Source: Psychroserpens luteolus (GTDB taxonomy: Bacteria; Bacteroidota; Bacteroidia; Flavobacteriales; Flavobacteriaceae). Taken from it: a stretch of 64,000 nucleotides of DNA. The stretch lies in NCBI RefSeq assembly GCF_021032705.1, contig NZ_JAHVXI010000008.1, positions 62,001-126,000 on the forward strand. The letters run 5' to 3'. Below are positions 15,715-24,495 of this stretch, in pieces. How positions within the stretch are numbered: position 1 is the stretch's first letter; each line of letters opens with the position of its first letter. The notes below the pieces were generated by a model. It saw nothing but the letters and a program-made list of their open reading frames with translations, was not told where the DNA came from and ran no database searches. The position numbers were made by a program, and so were the translations under genes.

Positions 15715-17766
15715 ATGAACTCTTCGAAGAAAATTCACTCACTCAAAAAAAACAATAGAACTGTCGTGAGTAAAACAAAACTCACAATTATGGCATGTTT
15801 GATGGCGCTAGTATCTATTGCTCAAACAGGTATCAACTATAAAGCATTAATTAAAGATGCTAATGGAAATGTAGTTAGCAATTCTATTATTGAGGTACAA
15901 TTTACATTACTACAAGGTTTCTCAATGAATACTGTCTACACAGAAACACATATGCCAACGACAAATGATAATGGTATAGTGATTTTAACTATTGGGCAAG
16001 GTACATCGACAGGAGATATTAGAGATGTAGAGTGGATCCTTGGTGAGGTATTGATAAATGTACAAATTGACACAGGCAGTGGTCTAATAGATTTTGGTAC
16101 AACAGAATTTCAATATGTACCATTTGCCTATGCTGCTGAAATAGCAGCCGAAGCAAAAAATGTCACTGGACTAGAAGCTATTAATGAAAGTAATGGTATA
16201 GGCTGGAGATTGATAGGGTCTAATCCAGATAACCATGGTAATATTGGGGAAAAAGCACTTGACTTTTCAGAATCGCAATTTCCTTCAGAATCACTGGGAG
16301 CTATAGGAGAACTTTCAGTGGCATTTGGGCGCAATTCTAGTTCTATAGGTTATTCGTCTTTTGCTATGGGAGATATTGCTACAGCTGGTGGCGAGCAATC
16401 ATTTGCTTTTGGTGAACAGAGCTCTTCTCCAGGTGATTTTTCCACAGCTATGGGCTTTAACAACCTCTCTTCTGGAGACTATTCCAATGCTTTTGGACGT
16501 AGTAATTTAGTATTTGGTGATCATTCATTTGGATCTGGACAAAGCAACCAAATATCAGCAGAATATGCTTTTGCACACGGTCGTTCTAATCTGGTATCTT
16601 CTACCTACGGTATTGCAATGGGAGATGATAATACGGTCGAAGGTTATGCTGCAATAGCACTAGGGAGTGGAAATGAATCACAAGCTAGCTATTCTACAAC
16701 TCTAGGATTCAACAACCTTGTTTCTGGCTTTGCGGCGCTTGCTACAGGAACATCAACTATTGCCTCAGCGAATTATGCTACGGCATTAGGGATTAGTACA
16801 ATCGCTTCCGGTATATCATCATTTGCTGCAGGAAACAATAGTGAGGCGAGTGGTGATAACTCAATAGCTTTAGGATATTTTAATGAATCAACTGGAAGCA
16901 GATCTGTTGCCATTGGAAGAAATTCAATTTCGTCAGGTGCAAATTCAGTAGTTATAGGAGAGGATTCAGTGGCAAGTGGTATTAACTCTATAGCCATAGG
17001 AGAATTGCTAGAGTCTCGTGCTGCAAATGAGGTCGTTGTAGGATTTGGTAATACACTTTACAATCCTGATAGCCCTTCAAGTAATAGGGTGTTTACTGTT
17101 GCTAACGGCTCATTTACCTTTAATGGAACTAATATAACATTGAACAGACGAAATGCCTTAACGGTATTAAGAAACGGCAACACAGGAATAGGAACAGATA
17201 CTCCTCAAGAACGACTTCATATAACAGATGGCAGATTACGTATAGGAACAGAAACCATTGAAGATGGAGGCAGTAATATTTTGCGGTTTAATGCCAGTTT
17301 AATTCCTGATCAAAATAACGTTATGAGTCTGGGGAATTCATCCTTGCGTTGGACTGGCCTTTGGGCTACTGACGGCACCATTAATACGTCTGATAGACGT
17401 GAAAAGAAAGATATTAAAACATTAAACTATGGCTTGAATGAAGTATTACAAATGAATCCCGTAAGTTTCAAATGGAAGGATAGAATAGATCAAGACACCA
17501 AACTTGGATTAATTGCTCAGGATGTATTAGAACTTATTCCTGAAGTGGTCAAAACCCATACCTGGGAACCTATTTCAGAAGAGAACGACACGTTACAAAA
17601 AGTAAAACTCGACAGACTTGGTGTGTATTATTCTGATTTAATTCCTGTACTTATCAATGCCATAAAAGAACAAAATAAAGAAATTGAAGCCCTAAAAAAG
17701 GCACTTAAAACACAAAAATCCTTAGAAGATAGAATCTCAAGTCTAGAGCAGAAAATTAGTCACTAG
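15715..17766 (+). CDS. Secreted fibre-like protein: YadA-head-type repeats with C-terminal S74 chaperone domain
   Basis: The 683-residue product has a hydrophobic signal region ending SIAQTG (about residue 36; the basic stretch before it is long). The GINYKALIKD module shared with the 12493 product follows. Seventeen 14-residue repeats run from about 194 to 431, each with the S-x-A-x-G pattern of trimeric autotransporter (YadA/Hep_Hag) heads. After a linker, an intramolecular-chaperone/peptidase S74-type domain starts at SDRREKKDI (Ser559, Asp560) and includes LGLIAQDV. A C-terminal coiled coil closes the protein. In phage tail fibres this domain drives trimerisation and then cleaves itself off. 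I expect a trimeric surface fibre. There is no T9SS tail and no type V beta-barrel, so its export and anchoring are unclear. Confidence 0.8.
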   Translation: MNSSKKIHSLKKNNRTVVSKTKLTIMACLMALVSIAQTGINYKALIKDANGNVVSNSIIEVQFTLLQGFSMNTVYTETHMPTTNDNGIVILTIGQGTSTGDIRDVEWILGEVLINVQIDTGSGLIDFGTTEFQYVPFAYAAEIAAEAKNVTGLEAINESNGIGWRLIGSNPDNHGNIGEKALDFSESQFPSESLGAIGELSVAFGRNSSSIGYSSFAMGDIATAGGEQSFAFGEQSSSPGDFSTAMGFNNLSSGDYSNAFGRSNLVFGDHSFGSGQSNQISAEYAFAHGRSNLVSSTYGIAMGDDNTVEGYAAIALGSGNESQASYSTTLGFNNLVSGFAALATGTSTIASANYATALGISTIASGISSFAAGNNSEASGDNSIALGYFNESTGSRSVAIGRNSISSGANSVVIGEDSVASGINSIAIGELLESRAANEVVVGFGNTLYNPDSPSSNRVFTVANGSFTFNGTNITLNRRNALTVLRNGNTGIGTDTPQERLHITDGRLRIGTETIEDGGSNILRFNASLIPDQNNVMSLGNSSLRWTGLWATDGTINTSDRREKKDIKTLNYGLNEVLQMNPVSFKWKDRIDQDTKLGLIAQDVLELIPEVVKTHTWEPISEENDTLQKVKLDRLGVYYSDLIPVLINAIKEQNKEIEALKKALKTQKSLEDRISSLEQKISH

Positions 17767-17806
17767 AATTGAACACACTTAGGTTTAAAATATGAACGCA
17801 TTATTG

Positions 17807-17814
17807 TAACTTTG
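17807..17814 (+). promoter_or_regulatory. -7 box TAACTTTG directly before uvrB
   Basis: TAACTTTG fits TAnnTTTG exactly and ends 4 nt before the uvrB ATG. If used, transcription would begin at or next to the start codon, giving a leaderless or nearly leaderless mRNA. No convincing -33 TTG is visible, so a chance match is possible. Confidence 0.35.
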
Positions 17815-17818
17815 TTAG

Positions 17819-19825
17819 ATGCGTTTCAAAGTACAATCCGAATTCAAACCCACAGGAGATCAACCTGAGGCAATAAAACAATTGGTTAACGGTATCGAAT
17901 CTAACGAAACCTATCAAACCTTGTTAGGTGTCACAGGATCTGGTAAAACCTTTACAGTGGCTAATGTGATTCAAGAAGTACAGCGACCAACCTTAGTATT
18001 AGCCCACAATAAAACTCTGGCTGCACAATTGTATTCAGAGTTTAAACAGTTTTTTCCAGACAATGCTGTTGAGTACTTTGTCTCCTATTATGATTACTAT
18101 CAACCTGAGGCCTATATTCCAGTGTCTGGTGTATATATCGAAAAAGATTTATCGATTAATGAGGAAATTGAGAAGATGCGTTTAAGTACAACGTCTTCCC
18201 TATTGTCTGGTCGGCGTGATGTGATCGTCGTAGCATCGGTATCCTGTTTGTATGGTATTGGAAATCCGGTTGAATTTCAGAAAAACGTTATCTCACTAGA
18301 AGTCGATCAGGAAATTTCTAGAACCGAACTCTTACATAAATTGGTGCAAAGTCTGTACTCAAGAACAGAAGCAGATTTTAATCATGGAAATTTTAGAATA
18401 AAAGGTGATACCGTTGATGTATTTCCAAGTTATGCAGATGATGCCTTTCGAATCCATTTCTTTGGTGATGAGATTGAAGATATTGAGCAGTTTAATATTC
18501 AAACTAATGAGGTGATTGAACATTATGACCGATTGAATATTTATCCTGCCAATATGTTTGTGACCTCTCCTGATATTTTACAAAATGCTATTAAAGATAT
18601 TCAGGATGATTTGGTCAAACAGCACGATTATTTCAAGGAGATAGGAAAACATTTAGAGGCAAAACGTTTAAAAGAGCGTACCGAATTTGATTTGGAAATG
18701 ATTCGCGAGTTAGGCTATTGCTCTGGGATTGAAAACTATTCAAGATACTTAGATGGTCGTGAGCCTGGCACAAGACCATTCTGCTTATTAGATTATTTTC
18801 CAGACGATTATTTGATGGTTGTAGATGAAAGTCACGTGACCATTTCTCAAGTACATGCTATGTATGGTGGTGACCGAAGCCGGAAAGAGAATTTGGTGGA
18901 ATACGGATTTAGATTACCTGCAGCTATGGATAATCGACCTTTAAAATTTGAAGAGTTCGAGGCTTTGCAAAATCAAGTCATTTATGTGAGTGCAACACCT
19001 GCAGATTATGAGCTTCAGAAAACAGATGGCGTTTATGTGGAGCAGGTCATTAGACCAACAGGATTATTAGATCCGGTAATCGAAGTGCGCCCAAGCTTAA
19101 ATCAGATCGATGACCTTATAGAGGAAATACAACAGCGTGTTGAAAAGGATGAACGTACTTTGGTAACCACATTGACCAAACGTATGGCTGAGGAACTTAC
19201 TAAATATCTAGATCGTATTCAGATTAGATGTCGCTATATTCATAGTGATGTTGATACTTTAGAACGTGTAGAGATTATGCAAGACCTTAGAAAAGGATTG
19301 TTTGATGTCTTAGTTGGTGTGAATTTACTTCGTGAAGGTTTAGATCTACCTGAAGTATCATTGGTCGCTATTTTAGATGCCGATAAAGAAGGTTTTTTAC
19401 GTTCGACACGTTCATTGACACAAACTGTAGGTAGAGCTGCGAGAAACTTAAATGGTAAAGCAATCATGTATGCTGACAAGATTACTAGAAGTATGCAAAA
19501 GACCATAGATGAGACCGAATACAGGCGTGAAAAGCAAATTGCGTATAATACTAAACACAAGATCACACCTAAAGCCTTAAATAAGAGTTTAGATAATGCC
19601 TTATCTAAAAATTCTGTAAGTACCTATAGCTATGAATTAGAAGCAGCTAGAGCTGCAGAGCCTGAAAGCGAATATTTAACTAAAAGTCAGTTAGAAAAGA
19701 AAATACGTGAAAAGCGTAAATTAATGGAACAAGCTGCAAAAGCCCTCGACTTTATTATTGCTGCACAGTTACGGGATGATATTAAAGGGTATCAAGAAAA
19801 ATTAGAAAAGCTTAAAGTCTCTTAA
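17819..19825 (+). CDS. uvrB: Excinuclease ABC subunit B (UvrB)
   Basis: UvrB is the damage-verifying helicase-like subunit of nucleotide excision repair: it is loaded by UvrA and recruits UvrC. The 668-residue product has the usual full length. It begins MRFKVQSEFKPTGDQPEAI, with Walker A GVTGSGKT (residues 37-44), the beta-hairpin region YYDYYQPEAYIP, DESH in the Walker B position, and helicase motifs VGVNLLREGLDLPE and QTVGRAARN. The C-terminal UVR domain that contacts UvrC occupies about 625-665. The start is fixed by the conserved N-terminus. Its stop overlaps that of the convergent gene by 4 nt. Confidence 0.98.
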   Translation: MRFKVQSEFKPTGDQPEAIKQLVNGIESNETYQTLLGVTGSGKTFTVANVIQEVQRPTLVLAHNKTLAAQLYSEFKQFFPDNAVEYFVSYYDYYQPEAYIPVSGVYIEKDLSINEEIEKMRLSTTSSLLSGRRDVIVVASVSCLYGIGNPVEFQKNVISLEVDQEISRTELLHKLVQSLYSRTEADFNHGNFRIKGDTVDVFPSYADDAFRIHFFGDEIEDIEQFNIQTNEVIEHYDRLNIYPANMFVTSPDILQNAIKDIQDDLVKQHDYFKEIGKHLEAKRLKERTEFDLEMIRELGYCSGIENYSRYLDGREPGTRPFCLLDYFPDDYLMVVDESHVTISQVHAMYGGDRSRKENLVEYGFRLPAAMDNRPLKFEEFEALQNQVIYVSATPADYELQKTDGVYVEQVIRPTGLLDPVIEVRPSLNQIDDLIEEIQQRVEKDERTLVTTLTKRMAEELTKYLDRIQIRCRYIHSDVDTLERVEIMQDLRKGLFDVLVGVNLLREGLDLPEVSLVAILDADKEGFLRSTRSLTQTVGRAARNLNGKAIMYADKITRSMQKTIDETEYRREKQIAYNTKHKITPKALNKSLDNALSKNSVSTYSYELEAARAAEPESEYLTKSQLEKKIREKRKLMEQAAKALDFIIAAQLRDDIKGYQEKLEKLKVS

Positions 19826-20238
19826 TTATACTGAACTTTAAAGATATCAATTAAAAAGTCTGGTGGTACAATTTTATTTGGAAAACTGTCCATAAGATCT
19901 AAAACACGATTAATCGACTCATGACTTAATCCCATTCGCAATCCGAAATTATGAAGTTTCACTAATTCTTTATTAGAAATTTGACTGTCTAGGTTCATTA
20001 ATAAGACCAATCTATGGAATTGAACAATGCGTTCGCTATGCGATTTTAGATGTACATAGGTTACAGGATGATCAAAAAGGTAATCGAAGTCTTCTTTAGA
20101 GATTTCCAATTGTTTAGCAATGCTTGCAAGAAATTTATATTCGATTGCTTTTATATTTTCGTCTGTCTGTGCAAAGGCTATCATCTCCGATAGCAAACTT
20201 AATTTCTCAACACGATTTATCATAGCAGAGGGATTCAT
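19822..20238 (-). CDS. TerB-like small alpha-helical protein
   Basis: Starting at the ATG at 20238, the product has 138 residues beginning MNPSAMINRVEKLSLLSEMIAFAQTD. The pattern LLSEMIAFAQTDENIKAIE-x-x-FL, with an acidic, helical, cysteine-free body, resembles TerB/TerB-like domains, which are often linked to membrane or stress functions without defined chemistry. An in-frame ATG 17 codons upstream would add a basic segment (KPFKFIKVKI) unlike the domain, so I chose the internal start. The gene converges on uvrB with a 4-nt overlap of the two ends and no terminator between. Confidence 0.65.
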   Translation of the reverse strand: MNPSAMINRVEKLSLLSEMIAFAQTDENIKAIEYKFLASIAKQLEISKEDFDYLFDHPVTYVHLKSHSERIVQFHRLVLLMNLDSQISNKELVKLHNFGLRMGLSHESINRVLDLMDSFPNKIVPPDFLIDIFKVQYN

Positions 20239-20493
20239 GATTTTTACTTTTATAAATTTAAAAGGTTTGTTTAGGTTATAATCCTGCATATTTTGTAAGT
20301 CATCGAAAAATAAAGTGTAATTCGTCGTTCTTTTCCTACTTTCATACGCAAAAAGAATGTAAATAATTGATTGTCAGAAAGTTAAAAACAACGTGCAGTT
20401 CATCGATTTTTTCACTTTCAAAACATATTATCGATGAACGGTATGGTCGCTATTTCTCAAATTTTGTGTACATTCGTTTTATTCAATCAAGAC

Positions 20494-21300
20494 ATGAAAA
20501 AGACCGCCTTAATTTTATTTTTTCTGCTACATATTAGTCTGATTTGTAGTGCTCAAAGTACGGCTTCAAAACAAGTCTCTACATTTAGTATTGAAGCGCC
20601 TCAATTAAAAACACATAAAACCATTTGGGTCTATACACCAAAATCATATTCGGATTCTGAAAAAAAATATCCAGTACTATATATGTTTGATGCTCAGAAT
20701 TTATTTGATGCTGAGACTTCTTATGTTGGCGAATGGAAAATTGATGAGTACTTAGACACTTTAAATGATAAAGAGGTTATTATAGTGGGTATCGAACATG
20801 GTAACGAAAAACGTTTAGAAGAATTAACACCGTATCCTCATGAAGACTATGGTGGTGGAAAAGGAGACACTTTTATACAGTTTATCATCAATACGGTAAA
20901 ACCACATATAGATGTCACCTATAGAACAAAACCAGATGTCAAGAACACAGGAATTTTTGGTGCGTCTCTAGGAGGATTAATGGCATTTTATGCTACTATA
21001 AAATATCCTGAAACATTTAGTATGGCTGGTGTGTTCTCACCGTCGTTTTGGGTGAGTGACAAGATCTACGAATTAGCTAACACAACAGAAATTTCTAGTA
21101 ACTCTAAATTTTTCTTTTTGGTAGGAGACAAAGAAGGAGACTCTATGGTACCAGACCAAGAAAAAATGGTGGCACTCCTTTTAAATAAAGGTGTAAAAAC
21201 AGAACAAATTCAGAATAAAATAATTGAAGGAGGTGAGCATAATGAAGCGCTATGGAGTTCTAATTTCCCTGAGGCATTTCAATGGTTAACTAATGATTAA
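20494..21300 (+). CDS. Secreted esterase, alpha/beta hydrolase of the esterase D / enterochelin esterase-like family
   Basis: From ATG 20494 the product has 268 residues with a signal peptide ending CSAQ (about 19-21). An in-frame ATG 20 codons upstream is unlikely because it would place a second hydrophobic stretch before the signal peptide. The fold is that of PF00756 esterases: KYPVLYMFDAQN near the N-terminus, nucleophile Ser158 in GASLGG, an acidic VGDKEGD segment, and His249 in GGEHNEALW as the likely catalytic histidine. It probably hydrolyses an ester in the periplasm; substrates in this family range from siderophore esters to carbohydrate acetyl or feruloyl esters, and nothing here decides between them. 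Confidence 0.8.
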   Translation: MKKTALILFFLLHISLICSAQSTASKQVSTFSIEAPQLKTHKTIWVYTPKSYSDSEKKYPVLYMFDAQNLFDAETSYVGEWKIDEYLDTLNDKEVIIVGIEHGNEKRLEELTPYPHEDYGGGKGDTFIQFIINTVKPHIDVTYRTKPDVKNTGIFGASLGGLMAFYATIKYPETFSMAGVFSPSFWVSDKIYELANTTEISSNSKFFFLVGDKEGDSMVPDQEKMVALLLNKGVKTEQIQNKIIEGGEHNEALWSSNFPEAFQWLTND

Positions 21301-21311
21301 TAGCTATTACT

Positions 21312-21554
21312 ATGACTAATAACGATATATTTAAAAAACTAAGAGTCGCTCATAAGTTACGTGATGATGACATTATTAAAATTTTAGAGCTGGTAGATTT
21401 TAGAGTTTCAAAAAGTGAACTTAATGCTCTTTTTAGACGAGAAGATCATCCAAACTATATGGAATGTGGTGACCAAATTCTAAGAAACTTCCTCAATGGA
21501 TTAATTATTCATTTGCGTGGTCCAATGCCAAAACCGCAAAAAAAGAAGCCTTAA
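21312..21554 (+). CDS. DUF1456 (YehS-like) protein, single domain
   Basis: The 80-residue product reads as one copy of the DUF1456 domain: NNDIFKKLRVAHKLRDDDI, a helix with ILELVDF, then LNALFRREDHPNYMECGDQILRNFLNGL. E. coli YehS contains two such copies in about 150 residues; here there is one, followed by a short basic tail. The function is unknown. The gene lies 11 nt after the esterase gene and could be co-transcribed with it. Confidence 0.8.
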   Translation: MTNNDIFKKLRVAHKLRDDDIIKILELVDFRVSKSELNALFRREDHPNYMECGDQILRNFLNGLIIHLRGPMPKPQKKKP

Positions 21555-21635
21555 ATTATCATTATCGTAAAAATGATTAAAGTCAGTTAATTCTTCAGAA
21601 TTGTATACTAACTTGCCTATCTCTAATGTCCTATT

Positions 21636-22337
21636 ATGTTTGAAATTTCTTCAGTAAAAAAAGTGCTTCCGAATATTTCAGAAGCAGAAATTAAAGCCCT
21701 CAATACAAAGTATAAACCGCTTTCTGCCACAGAGCGCATTCAGCAATTATACAAAGATTTTGATATTTCGGAAGTGATGCTAACAAGTTCATTTGCAGCA
21801 ACATCAGCATTTCTACTTAAGTTGTTTTCAGAAGTTAATAAGAAACAAGAGGTTTTCTTTATAGATACTGGTTATCACTTTGAAGATACCTTAAGGTACA
21901 AAGAAGAACTAACCAAGCGTTATGGGTTGAATGTCTCATCTATAAGTGCTTTAAAAGAAGAACATGAATTCACTTCTAAAGACAAAACCTGGACCAAGAA
22001 TCCAGATTTTTGTTGTTCAATAAATAAAGTTAAGCCTTTAGATGTTATCAAGAATAAATATAAGGTTTGGGTATCTGGTTTAATGGAATGGCAAAGTGAT
22101 CATCGAGCGAGTTTAGATATTTTTGAGCTACGTGGTGAGATTCTAAAGTTTTATCCGTTACTTGATATCTCTAAAGACAAGCGTGATGCTTACATTAAGG
22201 AACATGATTTACCATTTCATCCATTGGTAGCCAAAGGGTATCACTCCATTGGATGTAAACATTGTACGGTTCCTGGCGAAGATCGTAATGGTCGTTGGAA
22301 CAATAATCCAAAAACGGAATGCGGATTGCATTTATAA
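21636..22337 (+). CDS. cysH: Assimilatory adenylyl-sulfate (APS)-type reductase, CysH family
   Basis: This enzyme reduces activated sulfate to sulfite in cysteine biosynthesis. The 233-residue product has the adenylyl-binding fold (LTSSFAATSAF, FIDTGYHFEDTL) and the catalytic cysteine near the end (Cys229 in TECGLHL). It also has Cys126-Cys127 and Cys207-x-x-Cys210, the four cysteines that ligate a [4Fe-4S] cluster in APS reductases and are missing from PAPS-specific enzymes. APS is therefore the more likely substrate. No other sulfate-assimilation gene lies nearby. The start is the ATG that precedes the conserved helix. Confidence 0.88.
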   Translation: MFEISSVKKVLPNISEAEIKALNTKYKPLSATERIQQLYKDFDISEVMLTSSFAATSAFLLKLFSEVNKKQEVFFIDTGYHFEDTLRYKEELTKRYGLNVSSISALKEEHEFTSKDKTWTKNPDFCCSINKVKPLDVIKNKYKVWVSGLMEWQSDHRASLDIFELRGEILKFYPLLDISKDKRDAYIKEHDLPFHPLVAKGYHSIGCKHCTVPGEDRNGRWNNNPKTECGLHL

Positions 22338-22343
22338 TTAATA

Positions 22344-23009
22344 ATGAATTCCAAACACGTCTATATTATACTCGCTCTACTCGTTTCTTTTATAACTAGT
22401 GCACAAATTACAGTTATAGATTGTGACAATTCTAAGCTAACGTATGATAAAGCACATGTTAAATTACTACATACCTTGATGGATAGTGCTAAAATATCTA
22501 AAGGTGGTGTTAAGATAACCTTGGAACAACAGTTCTTTTGTGTAATGCCTAACTCTTTTGATAAGATGTTAGATTTATTATTTCTAGACTCAACAATAAT
22601 TCATAACAAAGTTAAAGAAAGTGGCGGTCCTCCTCCAAAGTTTCATTTAGATCATCCTTGGGTGAGTTTTTTGAGTGAGATTAATTGTATTGAATCTAAC
22701 CAATACTACAACAAATACATCGATATGTGTATTGATGGCTTTTATGGCGCCGATGATATTAGAAACGGGTTTGTGATCTACAAACGCTTTGAAACGGATA
22801 CAGAAGCCTTTTGCAAAGCCTTAGCAAAAAGAAATGATAGTGAGATAAAAAGTGTTTTTTGGTTTATATTTGATAGCTCACATCCTGAAAATGAGTTTAA
22901 TCAGGAACTTTATGACAAGATATATCCACTGATTTATAAAGAAAATAAAAAACTCGCTCTGCTCATGAAGTCAACACTTGAGCGCTTAATAAAAGAAAAA
23001 AGGCATTAA
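22344..23009 (+). CDS. Secreted protein of unknown function
   Basis: The 221-residue product has a signal peptide ending TSAQ (about 18-21). The mature part is mostly helical with several cysteines (DCDNS, FFCVM, EINCIES, DMCIDG, AFCKAL) that could form disulfides in the periplasm. I recognise no family and no catalytic motif. It starts 6 nt after cysH and is followed by a terminator, so it is probably the end of the cysH transcript; a role in sulfur metabolism would be guesswork. Confidence 0.7.
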   Translation: MNSKHVYIILALLVSFITSAQITVIDCDNSKLTYDKAHVKLLHTLMDSAKISKGGVKITLEQQFFCVMPNSFDKMLDLLFLDSTIIHNKVKESGGPPPKFHLDHPWVSFLSEINCIESNQYYNKYIDMCIDGFYGADDIRNGFVIYKRFETDTEAFCKALAKRNDSEIKSVFWFIFDSSHPENEFNQELYDKIYPLIYKENKKLALLMKSTLERLIKEKRH

Positions 23010-23011
23010 AA

Positions 23012-23038
23012 AAAAGCGTCCAAATCTTGAACGCTTTT
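23012..23038. terminator. Bidirectional terminator between convergent genes
   Basis: AAAAGCGT (23012-23019) pairs with ACGCTTTT (23031-23038), with an inner CAA/TTG pairing. The flanking A- and T-rich ends would serve transcripts from both the 22344 gene and the 23059 gene. Confidence 0.75.
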
Positions 23039-23058
23039 ACATAAACTAAAATCTCTAG

Positions 23059-23400
23059 TTATCTTTTCTTTGTAAGTGTTACAGGAAATTTAAACCTTCG
23101 TTGATAACTAATAACTTCCTTAGATAATTTTTTGTAATTCAAACGGTTTTTAATAAAACTATCAAAAGCTTTATTTTTTGTGTCTACAGATAAGACAACC
23201 ATTTCGTTGTTCTCGTTAATCGTGATTTCTACATCGGCAGTTAAGCCTTCAGGAAATTCAAACGATGGATTTTTCAATAATTTACTGATTGTTTCTTCAA
23301 CTGGATTTGGTTCGACAGTCTTGATAGGATCTGTGCTTGCAGAAAGCGCACTACTAAACGTAATTGCTACGACTAGTACTAACATTTTTAATGTTTTCAT
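23059..23400 (-). CDS. Small secreted protein of unknown function
   Basis: The 113-residue product begins with a signal peptide (MKTLKMLVLVVAITFSSALS). The mature part has one helix and four predicted strands, including ADVEITINENNEMVVLSV. The end, YQRRFKFPVTLTKKR, resembles small Flavobacteriaceae exported proteins of the TonB-C-like type, but without the conserved YP motif. No function can be given. It is probably monocistronic, between terminators on both sides. Confidence 0.7.
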   Translation of the reverse strand: MKTLKMLVLVVAITFSSALSASTDPIKTVEPNPVEETISKLLKNPSFEFPEGLTADVEITINENNEMVVLSVDTKNKAFDSFIKNRLNYKKLSKEVISYQRRFKFPVTLTKKR

Positions 23401-23521
23401 GATTAATTGTTTTTTAGATTGATACTTAAAAGACTGATGAAATGATAAGATGTTACAAGAAAGCAGTAAGAATTAACAGTGTTTAACGTTGATTGGCAGT
23501 TTATTAACATTAATTCATAAA

Positions 23522-23548
23522 AAAGGCCCTCAAACTTGAGAGCCCTTT
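23522..23548 (-). terminator. Terminator of the 23569 gene
   Basis: Read on the minus strand, AAGGGCTCTCAAG pairs with TTTGAGGGCC (one wobble) and runs into a T-tract. It is centred about 34 nt after the stop of the 23569 gene. Its core CTCTCAA is shared with the terminator at 24446-24473. Confidence 0.75.
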
Positions 23549-23568
23549 ATTCTAACATCTAGAACTGT

Positions 23569-24372
23569 TTAGTTAGATGCTAACATCGTTTTATCTATAG
23601 AGTTAAGATTTAAGCTAGTAATATAATTAGCTAATAGTTTTAAATGATCTTTCTTATCTTTTTTAAGTTTATTCTTCTTAATAAATGCTAGTATCAGTTT
23701 GGCATTCTCAGGAAAATCTTTTTTAATCGTTTTCTTTTTTGTACTCAAAGCTACTAGTTTATCATCATGCATAATATAAAATTGCTCTGACTTCTTAAGC
23801 TTTATTTTATTTTTAGAGCGCTTATTAATGATATGTGTATACACATCTCGCTTCAATAGTTCATAACCATTAACATCTGTATCTAGTAAAAAATAATTTA
23901 GTGCTTCATAGCCTTTATCATCTGTATAAGATTTAACAATATAGGTTTGGTTTGTATCTAAAAAAGTGATTTCTACATTCTCAGTTTTAATCAAGTTATA
24001 GATGTTGTCTTGGTCTTTTATTTCTACCTTATCAAAAATTGGATTGTATCGCGCCGAGAAGATATTTGGTAATCCATTTATAAATATTCTAGCTCTTCGC
24101 CATCTGGCATCTAAAGAACGGTCTAAACTAAAATTACGATGATCTATTGCTCTGAAGTTCCTACCATAGCCATTATATATTGTATTGAGACCAAACAGAT
24201 CTCCTAATGACTGATAACTTGGTGATAACCCAATTCCAGTAATTCTTGCTATAGGACCAGCATTAGGGTTATCATTATTAACTCTAAAAACTGTCGAACC
24301 ACCTCCATCTAACTGTGCTACACTAATGTTTACTGTAAACATACAAAGTGCTAAAATTGTAATTTTTTTCAT
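23569..24372 (-). CDS. Secreted protein of unknown function, paralogue 1
   Basis: From the ATG at 24372 the product has 267 residues with a signal peptide ending SVAQ. It aligns along most of its length with the next gene upstream (24496-25263): both have ARYNP(I/M), YNLIKT(E/D)N or its equivalent, TNQTY, LSTKKK.IKKDFP, LILAFIK and LAN at matching places. The body is beta-rich with a lysine-rich helical end. I do not recognise the family. An in-frame codon 13 residues upstream is rejected because it precedes the signal peptide with an extra hydrophobic stretch. The downstream terminator resembles that of the paralogue, so the whole unit was probably duplicated. Confidence 0.75.
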   Translation of the reverse strand: MKKITILALCMFTVNISVAQLDGGGSTVFRVNNDNPNAGPIARITGIGLSPSYQSLGDLFGLNTIYNGYGRNFRAIDHRNFSLDRSLDARWRRARIFINGLPNIFSARYNPIFDKVEIKDQDNIYNLIKTENVEITFLDTNQTYIVKSYTDDKGYEALNYFLLDTDVNGYELLKRDVYTHIINKRSKNKIKLKKSEQFYIMHDDKLVALSTKKKTIKKDFPENAKLILAFIKKNKLKKDKKDHLKLLANYITSLNLNSIDKTMLASN

Positions 24373-24445
24373 ACCCTTATATTTTAATGTTAATAAGAAA
24401 TTAACAATCAAATTTTATGCCAGAATTCTCTTACTAAAGATACAA

Positions 24446-24473
24446 AAAAAGCTCTCAAATTTGAGAGCTTTTT
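24446..24473. terminator. Perfectly palindromic terminator between the two paralogues
   Basis: AAAAAGCTCTCAAA (24446-24459) is the exact reverse complement of the following 14 nt. A T-run exists in both directions. It is centred about 36 nt after the stop of the 24496 gene, the same geometry as the 23522-23548 terminator relative to its gene. Confidence 0.8.
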
Positions 24474-24495
24474 ATAGCAATCGATTCTGTTTTAT

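Noticed and set aside
19240-19566. 108-codon open frame antisense to uvrB
   Set aside because: It is a shadow of the conserved uvrB helicase region, with no independent support.
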